Shown here one piece after another: positions 33,963-41,501 of a stretch of 64,000 nucleotides of DNA. Numbering within the stretch: the stretch's first letter is position 1; each line of letters starts with the position of its first letter. The notes under the pieces were generated by a model. The model searched no databases. It was not told where the DNA came from and saw nothing but the letters and a program-made list of their open reading frames with translations. This DNA comes from CAIPAT01 sp041665605 (GTDB lineage Bacteria > Verrucomicrobiota > Lentisphaeria > Victivallales > Victivallaceae), in NCBI GenBank assembly GCA_041665605.1, contig JBAYIO010000013.1:9261-73260 (forward strand), written 5' to 3'. Made by a program: the position numbers and the translations under genes.

Positions 33963-34829
33963 TCAGATATTTTGTTTAAGTTTCCGCTTGCCCGCGGGCA
34001 TTATTTCAAAACGCGGATTATGAATACCGGGGGCCCAGCCGGAATTCTGTGCCAGCAGATCAATGAAATCGCCGCTTTGTAAAATTACCGTTTGATGGTC
34101 AAGCCGCCTTGCACCGCGCCTTTCATAATCATCCGCCTGATTCGGGCACATAAACTGTATTTTCAGTTGATAGGGCGCCGCAATTTTTTTAACAGGATAT
34201 TTGTCTCTGTTTGCAAATGCCCGCGCCGAAACTTTTCGCAGTTCCTGCCGCACTTCCAGTGGACTTCTGTTGACAACGGTATATCGGGCGGAAGCGACTT
34301 TCGTCTCGACGGTTTCGACCTTGCCCAGGAAATCAACGGCTTCCTTGCAGGCGGCTCTGTCGCCGCTGATCAATATCGCCGGCACGCCAAAATATGCAGC
34401 ACAAAGCGAACCTATCGCGATTTCTCCAACCGGAGTATCATTCAGCCACATATTGGCTATGGAATGACTGTTAAAGGTGTGGTTCATAAAACCTGTCGCC
34501 GTTCCCTGCATCGCATGGGCTCCGATTTGCATATAGGCGGCATAGGAATTATCCAGATAGTAAGTGACAGGACAGAGCCCCCCGCCAATAATTTCAAGCT
34601 TTGCCCGTGGATGCAGATTTTCTATCTGTATGGAATTGCTGCCGCCATGACCGTCGACCACGATAATTTCTTTTGCTCCGGCATCAACCAGCCCGTCGAC
34701 AGCAGCATTCACTTCTTCGGTCAGCAAATGACAGGCATTTTCGGTGTTGATTATTTTATTGCCGATCCCGTCACCGCGTCCGTTGACGCCGCAAACGCCT
34801 TCAAGATCGGTCATAATATAGACTTTCAT
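33963..34829 (-). CDS. M55 family zinc D-aminopeptidase (DppA-like)
   Basis: This 288-residue member of peptidase family M55 has the signature N-terminus VYIMTDLEGVCGV with metal ligands D8 and E10, then DGHGG, GAHAMQGT and the later FMNHTFN region, as in Bacillus DppA. DppA removes N-terminal D-amino acids from short peptides such as those from peptidoglycan. It has no signal peptide, so it acts in the cytosol. It lies 80 bases after the GH42-like gene as the last member of the LacI-headed module. The family is clear; why a D-peptidase sits in a glycan module is open, and peptidoglycan or glycopeptide breakdown is one explanation. Confidence 0.88.
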   Translation of the reverse strand: MKVYIMTDLEGVCGVNGRGDGIGNKIINTENACHLLTEEVNAAVDGLVDAGAKEIIVVDGHGGSNSIQIENLHPRAKLEIIGGGLCPVTYYLDNSYAAYMQIGAHAMQGTATGFMNHTFNSHSIANMWLNDTPVGEIAIGSLCAAYFGVPAILISGDRAACKEAVDFLGKVETVETKVASARYTVVNRSPLEVRQELRKVSARAFANRDKYPVKKIAAPYQLKIQFMCPNQADDYERRGARRLDHQTVILQSGDFIDLLAQNSGWAPGIHNPRFEIMPAGKRKLKQNI

Positions 34830-34909
34830 TTTTCTCCTTCTTCAATTCTGTATGTATTCAACTTTAAGTTCATTATCTGCTGATTTCAAGATTTTTCCGG
34901 CGGATCAGC

Positions 34910-37387
34910 TTAATTTTTCCTGTTTTCTTCAAAAAGTTCTTTTGCCTGTTTGGCATTGCCGGTGAAATAAAGCAAAGTCTTGCCTTTTTCAGCGTCCACA
35001 TCAAATTGATCTATCATATTCCCGATTAATTTATGTTCAAAGATGTCATATATGTCACATTTTTCCGGCAGGCTGATTGTTTTCTTTCCAGACTGGCTGA
35101 CATGAATTCCAAGGAAACTCCGGTTATGATATACAACATTGTCCTGCTGAAGATATAAATGCGCCCCGGCTTCCCTTGCCGCCGCGCGCAGCACCTCTGA
35201 AGGTACAAGATAAGTCCCGACGAAAATCGAGGTCCATTCGGGCATCCTTTTTACCGCCCATCCCGTTTTCTGCGATGACGTGAATAACGCCAGCGAACTG
35301 GCAGTATTGTCATCAACATAAAACTGCGGAAATACCTCTATCGGACGGGGAATGTACGGCTTCTCCGGAACGGCATATCCGGGCCCCGTGGAAACAGGAC
35401 GCGGCTGGGCTCCGAACTGAAATCCCGGGGGGAACTGCTTAACCATCGGATCGCTGCCGTGTATTTTCATCAGCGGACTCATGCGCTTATTGATGCAGTC
35501 AATTTTGATCCCGGTCAATTCACTGCAATGCTCCACCGAAAGCTGCTGCGGGGAATCGGGGTTGATCAGCCCTGGCGCATAGGACCATAACAACACCTTT
35601 TTGTCGTGTTTTAAATATTTGTCTATCTGCATCCGGGTTTCATTGTTCAAGCAAAACGCATTGGGGAAAATAAAAAGTTTATGTGAAGTTACCTCCGGAG
35701 ACGCAAGATCGTCAGTTGTGTACATATCAAAATCTGCGCCGATATATGAATACTCCTGAAGCATCTGCCGGCAGAGAGCGATGAAATCCACAAATTCCGA
35801 AGCGTAAAAAATACTGTTCCAATCATAAATGACTGCGATCTCAGAATTGCGGCGGCGATCACATTTTACCGCCGCATTGCTTAATTTGCCGATTTCAGTC
35901 AACACATCTCTCTGGGCCTGTTCTGTAAACCACGGGAAAGTAATCTCATACCAGTAGCCATGCGACGGATTGGTGACCAGGCGGGCAAAATCCCGGCGCA
36001 ACACTTCAACGTCTTCTTTTACATTTAACGGAGCCCCGTATTTGCGTTCTATATTCTTTACCGAACTGGTGCGGGTATCGCATTCCACCCAAAAACATTT
36101 ATTTCTCAGCAGCATGGAATTGACCGGTCCGCGAAAGCAAAGACCTTCCCCCAGCCCCCTGTTTTCATACGGCCAGGGGTGTCCCATGAAATCAATATAA
36201 GGCGACTTGAGTATTGCTCCGAATCCGCCGGGACCGGACCAGTGAAATCCGGTTGCGGCAAAGGGCGGGGAGTGAAGTCCTCCGGTCAGAAGCTTACCGC
36301 CGCTTGCGCGCTTGATAACTTCACAGAAATATGACAGCCGTTCCTGCAAAACGTTGCACATCGCCATTTGAAAGTCGATGACCTTCTGTCCGCCTGCCGC
36401 CTGCGGATTCCGGAAATGTCCGAATCCGCCGGGGATTTTATAATAACTTTCATCACAAGACGTCGGCTCATCAAATCCGCGTTCGCTCATTGACGGAATG
36501 GCAACATCATTGAATGAGGCTATTTGAGGATTGTTCCAGGCTTTCTGCAATGCTGCCGCATCTTTATATTTGCCGCGGACATATTCCCGGAAATAGTCCT
36601 GCATCGCCGGACTGTAATCTATCCCGTGTTTCTGCCAGTTGAATTCCGACCACCACCCACCTTCCCCGCTTACCCCGAAAGTTACGAAAATGCCGAAAAT
36701 GCGCTCACCATAGGGTTGTTTGCCAATTTCCTGCACCATTTTGACCAGGCATTCCGAAGCCTGCCGTTCCCATACATTTGACGCATAAGAGTAGCGCTGG
36801 CGCGTTATCCCGGCGGTACTCCAATACGCTTCCGTTCCATCTTCAAATGCCGTCATATGCCCCGGATTTTGCCGCGCAAACTCTTCCCGGTTCACAATAA
36901 ACCATATCCGCAGGAAAAACCGTACATTCGGATTTCTGCGAATTAGTTCTTTCGCCGATGCCTGCGCCGCACTCCAGTCAACAACCCTCTTGTCTACATA
37001 CAGCGGCAGATACAAAACCTGGTAGTCGCCGCCGCCCCGGGTCATGGCGTCAGCAAGGGCATTGTGATAGTTGATGTCCGGAGCCTTCTTGAACCCGTAA
37101 TTATGATATAAATATCCGACATAAGAGCCCAGCACCGGCAATGGTTTATCTTCAACCATCATCGTCGGTACACCTTGCACCGTGGCGATACAGCCGCGCG
37201 TTGCCTGCTCCTTCCAATACTGGACAGGCGTAACGGATTCAACCCATTCCCGGCGTTCGTTCCAGTCTATATTCTTAAATTTTGCATCCAGCGGTTTTGT
37301 CGCATTCCGCCTGTCCGGCTCATCGGCGGCAGTAACGCCGGACCATATTAACGCCAGGCAACACAACGCTGCTATTCTTTGTTTCAT
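34910..37387 (-). CDS. Secreted GH42-like glycoside hydrolase
   Basis: This 825-residue exported protein has a type I signal peptide (MKQRIAALCCLALIWSG, cleavage near 20). A TIM-barrel domain fills about 60-500, with GVSGEGGWWSE (acidic residue E242) as a candidate acid/base site and FWVECDTRTS as a candidate nucleophile strand. A trimerisation-like alpha/beta domain follows at about 540-680, with SYAPGLINPD. This layout is that of beta-galactosidase GH42 and its distant secreted relatives. The substrate is unknown. The ATG at 37387 follows AGGATG and leaves a normal signal peptide; an upstream ATG at 37420 would spoil it. It is third in the LacI > prepilin > GH42 > M55 unit. Confidence 0.75.
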   Translation of the reverse strand: MKQRIAALCCLALIWSGVTAADEPDRRNATKPLDAKFKNIDWNERREWVESVTPVQYWKEQATRGCIATVQGVPTMMVEDKPLPVLGSYVGYLYHNYGFKKAPDINYHNALADAMTRGGGDYQVLYLPLYVDKRVVDWSAAQASAKELIRRNPNVRFFLRIWFIVNREEFARQNPGHMTAFEDGTEAYWSTAGITRQRYSYASNVWERQASECLVKMVQEIGKQPYGERIFGIFVTFGVSGEGGWWSEFNWQKHGIDYSPAMQDYFREYVRGKYKDAAALQKAWNNPQIASFNDVAIPSMSERGFDEPTSCDESYYKIPGGFGHFRNPQAAGGQKVIDFQMAMCNVLQERLSYFCEVIKRASGGKLLTGGLHSPPFAATGFHWSGPGGFGAILKSPYIDFMGHPWPYENRGLGEGLCFRGPVNSMLLRNKCFWVECDTRTSSVKNIERKYGAPLNVKEDVEVLRRDFARLVTNPSHGYWYEITFPWFTEQAQRDVLTEIGKLSNAAVKCDRRRNSEIAVIYDWNSIFYASEFVDFIALCRQMLQEYSYIGADFDMYTTDDLASPEVTSHKLFIFPNAFCLNNETRMQIDKYLKHDKKVLLWSYAPGLINPDSPQQLSVEHCSELTGIKIDCINKRMSPLMKIHGSDPMVKQFPPGFQFGAQPRPVSTGPGYAVPEKPYIPRPIEVFPQFYVDDNTASSLALFTSSQKTGWAVKRMPEWTSIFVGTYLVPSEVLRAAAREAGAHLYLQQDNVVYHNRSFLGIHVSQSGKKTISLPEKCDIYDIFEHKLIGNMIDQFDVDAEKGKTLLYFTGNAKQAKELFEENRKN

Positions 37388-37429
37388 TTGCACATCCTGT
37401 TTAAGACATTTTGGAATCAAGTTACTGTA

Positions 37430-38284
37430 TTATTGATAATATACGGCAGTGGTTGCATTGCCTTTTTCAATCATATAAAAGTCATGCGGGAAACCATCCG
37501 TGCGGGGGTTCTTTTTAGCCACATGCTTATCAGCGAAAAGCATATTCAGTTTTTGATTGTGCCTGTAGGCAAATCCGGACGGATTGCCGTAATAGAGGGA
37601 ATTGGAGCTATTCCCTATTGAGCAGCCGACAATCCCGGAACAATTGTTGCCGTCCACATAACCGGTGTAAATGAACTCAAAATCGGCAGCCGCCAGAAAT
37701 GAGCCGGGCCTTTTAATTCTATTTATTTTTACAGTCTGCCAGTCTGTAAGAGTAGTTGTACCGGGGCCGCGGAACTCATATTGAGCCCTGTTGATGCCGT
37801 AACTTAAATAATATAAGGTCTTTTTAGAGGGAAGGCCCGCGGTGCCGTAATAAAACTCCGGCTCTTTCGCCGCCGGACAATAGAAAACCGGCGGCCCGCT
37901 GAGTGGATAGGAAGCGCTGCTTGCAGGCCATTTCATTCCAACATAAGACGACAGTTTATAACACCACGAACAATATGGGCTGGCTTCACTGCTGGTGTAA
38001 CCAATGCTGGAACCTGCAGAATAATACATCCCGGCAGGCATCCAGTCTCCGCTGTCGGTGGAATACATTTCCATGCCCATGCCGATCTGCTTTAAGTTGC
38101 TGACGCAATGTGCCTCTTTAGCCACCGCCCTGGCCTTATTCAAGGCAGGCAGCAGCATTGATGCCAGAATGGCAATGATGGCGATCGTTACAAGCAGTTC
38201 AATCAATGTAAAAGGGGAATGACTCCATCCGCTTACCCGCAGTTGTAAAATGCGATGTGGACATTTTTCAATTTTGATACTCAT
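37430..38284 (-). CDS. Prepilin-like protein with type IV N-terminal helix
   Basis: This is a 284-residue protein with a long hydrophilic leader (26 residues) and then FTLIELLVTIAIIAILASM, the hydrophobic helix of type IV prepilins and type II secretion pseudopilins. The globular part is aromatic- and glycine-rich, and RHNQKLNMLFADKHVAKK near the C-terminus is a degenerate form of the H-x9-DG motif. The residue before the cleavage point is Pro, not the canonical Gly. Such proteins occur in dozens to hundreds of copies in Lentisphaerae genomes, usually beside glycoside hydrolases, and may form surface fibres or carriers. It lies 37 bases after the LacI gene and 42 before the GH42-like gene. 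Confidence 0.85.
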   Translation of the reverse strand: MSIKIEKCPHRILQLRVSGWSHSPFTLIELLVTIAIIAILASMLLPALNKARAVAKEAHCVSNLKQIGMGMEMYSTDSGDWMPAGMYYSAGSSIGYTSSEASPYCSWCYKLSSYVGMKWPASSASYPLSGPPVFYCPAAKEPEFYYGTAGLPSKKTLYYLSYGINRAQYEFRGPGTTTLTDWQTVKINRIKRPGSFLAAADFEFIYTGYVDGNNCSGIVGCSIGNSSNSLYYGNPSGFAYRHNQKLNMLFADKHVAKKNPRTDGFPHDFYMIEKGNATTAVYYQ

Positions 38285-38321
38285 AAAACACCTCCATTGA
38301 TGATTTCACTGTCTTCCGCTT

Positions 38322-39383
38322 TTATTTAAAAACCGGCGCTTTCCCCGTCGTATCCCTTATTATCATATCCAGGGGCTTGTACTGCTGGCGCAATATCTCT
38401 TTTACCTCAGCGAGGCTTTTTCTGTTTTCAAGCAGGCTGATCAACAAATCAGCCGCAATATAGCCGCTTTCATATGATTTTTGATTCACCGCCGTTAACG
38501 GCTGGGAATTCCATTCGCATAATGCGGAATCACATCCGGAAATAATACTTATCTCTCCGGGGCAGTTTTGCGAAGTACGGTTGATTTCCGCAAGAAAACC
38601 GCAACATGACTGATCATTCCCGCAAAATGCAGTATAACGTTCCCCGGCAGGCTGCTTTAACCATTCTTCAGCAATGCCTCTGCCATTTTCGAATTCATTG
38701 TCCCCGTTGACCAACTGATACTGTAAGGAAAAATCCTTTACGGCCAATGAATCATTGAATTTCTTAAAAGCTGCCGTATAAGTTTTTTTTGAAATCTCAT
38801 AATAATAACTGAAACACACTTTGCGGTGGTTCAAGCCATAAAGATATTCCATTATCCTGACATAAGTTGCTATGTAGTCTTGTTTAAAACATAGAATATT
38901 ATCATTGAAAAGCCACCCGAAAACGATATATGGAATATTTAACGGCTCGATAAGTTTTAATACCGCTTCGTCAATTGCCCCGGCGATCACAAGACCGTCA
39001 ATACTGCGCCTGCGCAGTTTTTCCGGCATCACAAAGTCTTTGATCGTTGAAAGATCATAAGTGGAAACCACCATCTGATAGCCTTGTGCTTTACAAGCTT
39101 CCCCGACTCCGGATTCGATAGTACTGAAATAACTGTTGGATAAACCTAATGTAACCTTGGAAGAAACTAGAAATCCGATTTGATAAGTGCGTCTGGTGGA
39201 CAGTGCCCGCGCCGAATCCTGAGGAATATAGTTATGGTTTTCAATTATCTGACGCACTTTTTCAAAAGTCTTTTGGCTGACCCGCAATTTCGGATTGTTG
39301 TTAATGACTTCCGAAACAGTTGACTTTGCAACCCCGGCCATCGCGGCAATATCTTTAATTGTTAATTTTTTTTCTAATATCAT
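38322..39383 (-). CDS. LacI family transcriptional regulator
   Basis: This 353-residue regulator has an N-terminal helix-turn-helix and hinge (LTIKDIAAMAGVAKSTVSEV, about 7-27, with the hinge to 60) and a periplasmic-binding-protein-like sugar sensor in the remainder. It heads the module prepilin, GH42-like, M55, and its own promoter carries palindromes of the ACCGGT type, so autoregulation is likely. The effector is probably a sugar released by the linked hydrolases; this is inference. The start ATG lies after a weak ribosome site. Confidence 0.92.
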   Translation of the reverse strand: MILEKKLTIKDIAAMAGVAKSTVSEVINNNPKLRVSQKTFEKVRQIIENHNYIPQDSARALSTRRTYQIGFLVSSKVTLGLSNSYFSTIESGVGEACKAQGYQMVVSTYDLSTIKDFVMPEKLRRRSIDGLVIAGAIDEAVLKLIEPLNIPYIVFGWLFNDNILCFKQDYIATYVRIMEYLYGLNHRKVCFSYYYEISKKTYTAAFKKFNDSLAVKDFSLQYQLVNGDNEFENGRGIAEEWLKQPAGERYTAFCGNDQSCCGFLAEINRTSQNCPGEISIISGCDSALCEWNSQPLTAVNQKSYESGYIAADLLISLLENRKSLAEVKEILRQQYKPLDMIIRDTTGKAPVFK

Positions 39384-39417
39384 TTAGCACAATCTCGTTT
39401 AATTAAGTTATCGTTAT

Positions 39418-39470
39418 CGAACCGGTACCGGTATATCTTATATTATAAATCGAACCGGTTCGCAAAGCAA
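39418..39470 (-). promoter_or_regulatory. LacI gene promoter with two LacI-type palindromes
   Basis: On the minus strand TTGCTT (39470-39465) and TATAAT (39447-39442) are 17 bases apart. The perfect palindrome CGAACCGGTTCG (39451-39462) fills the spacer. A second, compound site, CGAACCGGTACCGGTA (39418-39433), lies just downstream of the -10. The two centres are 33 bases apart, about three helical turns, on the same DNA face. Confidence 0.8.
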
Positions 39471-39563
39471 CCAATCTTCTCAATAATTATTTGAAAAATA
39501 TATTTTCTTTCCGGCTGAAAATACACTTCCGCAAACCAATACCGTGAAACCTCCGGGATTAAA

Positions 39564-40769
39564 CTATTTTTGTGCGGCAAAATAGGCCGTCAGCTTCCCG
39601 GCGATAAATTCATGCCCCTGGTTGTTCGGGTGCGCCATATCGCCAAAGTACGCAGACATGCCCTTGGACCCGAGTGCTTTGAAATCGGCGGCGAGGTCAT
39701 ACATGGCGATATTGCGCTCACCGGCCAGAGCGCGAATGGCGTCGGCATAGTCGTCCATCATCGTGAATCGCGCCGCCTGCCCCGGCATGGTGGGCAGCAG
39801 CAGAAAAGCGGCGCTGCCGCCGGTCAGCGAGTTTACCCGGTCAATATATTCGGAAACAGATGCCCGGAAAAATTCAACCGGGAGCCCTGAACTTTTATCA
39901 TTATAGCCGATGTGCAGCGTTACCAGATCAGGTTTTTCGCCCAGAAAATCGCGTTCCGCCCATGTCCGCAGATTAAAACTGCCGGCGCCCCCGACGGCAA
40001 TGGTTTTGACGCTGATTTTATCATTGCCGTAAATTTTACGCAGTTCCGCCTGCAATTTAACGCCATAGCGGTTGGCGTCGGGAGCGGTAACGTTGGTTCC
40101 GGCGGTAATCGAATCGCCGGAGCAGAAGATAGTTACCTGCCTGCCCGATTTCATTTTGGCAGTTACCTCGGAAAGTTGACGCGGCGGATATTTTGCGATT
40201 GTTTTGGGCTGGGCTTTTTCGACCAGTTTCAAGTCATCCACCAGATATGAAAACGCCGGGATGTTCCTGTTGCAGGGTCCGAGGTTCCAGCCGTCGCCGA
40301 AAGTAACGGTGTCAATTCCGATCGGGGTCAGCGCTCCGTGCGCCCCGATCTTTTTGCCGCCTAGAATGGAAACCGGCAGAAAATCGTTCCACGCCAGCGT
40401 AACGGTTTGCCAGTCTGTTCCTTTGATTTGAAAATAGCAGGTGTAGTTCCACCAGCCGCCGCCGCCGTTTACGCTCACCGAATCCCACGAATTGGAACCG
40501 TCGCCTTTTACCCGGAAGGATAAACCCTGATATCCGGCCAGGGCGTAACGTTCGTCCATCGAAAACTTCCATGTCCTGGTTGCGATGCCCGGAGCGGTCA
40601 GTTTCATGGTTTTATTGCCGTTGTCATCGCAGGATTCAATTTTGCCGGAACGGGTCTGTTTCCATGCGGACAGATTGTCGAACGTGTCCAGAACCAGGTC
40701 ATCCGCTTCCATTTTGAAGCCGGCCACTATGATAATTGCCAGTACTGCCGCCTGTTTTACATATTTCAT
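39564..40769 (-). CDS. Secreted SGNH/GDSL esterase with N-terminal carbohydrate-binding-like domain
   Basis: This 401-residue exported protein has a signal peptide ending near GFKMEA. Residues about 24-185 form a beta-sandwich like CBM11/CIA30 modules (LVLDTFDNLSAWKQ ... FSYLVDDLKL). The C-terminal SGNH hydrolase has all four blocks: FCSGDSITAG (nucleophile S220), GGAGSFN, HIGYND and DMAHPNNQGH (D377, H380). Such enzymes remove acetyl or other acyl groups from polysaccharides. GGAGAAG precedes the ATG at 40769; ATG 40784 is the alternative. It ends the GntR > GH > prepilin > esterase module, and de-acetylation would open the glycan to the linked hydrolase. Confidence 0.85.
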   Translation of the reverse strand: MKYVKQAAVLAIIIVAGFKMEADDLVLDTFDNLSAWKQTRSGKIESCDDNGNKTMKLTAPGIATRTWKFSMDERYALAGYQGLSFRVKGDGSNSWDSVSVNGGGGWWNYTCYFQIKGTDWQTVTLAWNDFLPVSILGGKKIGAHGALTPIGIDTVTFGDGWNLGPCNRNIPAFSYLVDDLKLVEKAQPKTIAKYPPRQLSEVTAKMKSGRQVTIFCSGDSITAGTNVTAPDANRYGVKLQAELRKIYGNDKISVKTIAVGGAGSFNLRTWAERDFLGEKPDLVTLHIGYNDKSSGLPVEFFRASVSEYIDRVNSLTGGSAAFLLLPTMPGQAARFTMMDDYADAIRALAGERNIAMYDLAADFKALGSKGMSAYFGDMAHPNNQGHEFIAGKLTAYFAAQK

Positions 40770-40835
40770 TCTATTCTTCTCCATTCCTGAAGTTTGCCTG
40801 TTTTTAATAAATCTCTCCACCAAGCCGCAGCCTGT

Positions 40836-41486
40836 TCACAGGGTTCCCCTGCCATACCAGAACAAGGTAAAAGTAGACCCCCATCCAATATAGTCCGCCG
40901 ATAGATTCTGATACGCCGCCCGCGTGTTAATATTACGGGCATGTCCATCGACAAATGATACATTCATGCCTCCGTTATGCCGGAATATCAAGTTAGTTGA
41001 TCCGCCGTATAATGTTCCGGCTTTGCCATCCAGCGTAAAAACACAAGATGCCGGCTTGGGAATGTTTGCCAGTTTTTTCAAATACCAGGTTGCAACAGTC
41101 GGATGCTGCACATTGGCGATATGCTCATTTTTGCCATATCCGTAAATCCCGTTTGAATTCACTCCGTCCACCTGGGACGGACAGCGGAAAACTTTCATGG
41201 TTGCAGGTGTATATGCGCTATTTCTTGCGCTTACATACGGCAGCAGATCTACATAAAGCGAACTGGCTCCTGTGTTTAATAGATATTCCCGATAATCATT
41301 GATGTACATGCTGAGAGCAAGCGCCTGTTGTTTTTGATTGGAAAGGCAATTGTTAATTTTAGCTTTTTCCCGTGCCGCACTCAGCGACGGCAGCAGCATT
41401 GAGGCCAGGATTGCAATGATTGCAATCGTGACCAGGAGTTCAATGAGCGTAAATTCCGATTTAGAATTAATTGATTTCATCTTCAT
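40836..41486 (-). CDS. Prepilin-like protein with H-x9-DG motif
   Basis: This is a 216-residue protein with FTLIELLVTIAIIAILASM starting at residue 12 and a C-terminal RHNGGMNVSFVDGHAR, the H-x9-DG motif typical of the Planctomycetes-Lentisphaerae prepilin family. The -1 residue is Glu. Between them the CLSNQKQQALALSMY helix continues the pilin spine. It starts 15 bases after the large GH-like gene and is 66 bases ahead of the esterase gene. At the DNA level the helix-coding segment is nearly identical to those of the other three copies in the window. Confidence 0.88.
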   Translation of the reverse strand: MKMKSINSKSEFTLIELLVTIAIIAILASMLLPSLSAAREKAKINNCLSNQKQQALALSMYINDYREYLLNTGASSLYVDLLPYVSARNSAYTPATMKVFRCPSQVDGVNSNGIYGYGKNEHIANVQHPTVATWYLKKLANIPKPASCVFTLDGKAGTLYGGSTNLIFRHNGGMNVSFVDGHARNINTRAAYQNLSADYIGWGSTFTLFWYGRGTL

Positions 41487-41501
41487 CTCCCCCTTTTTTA
41501 T

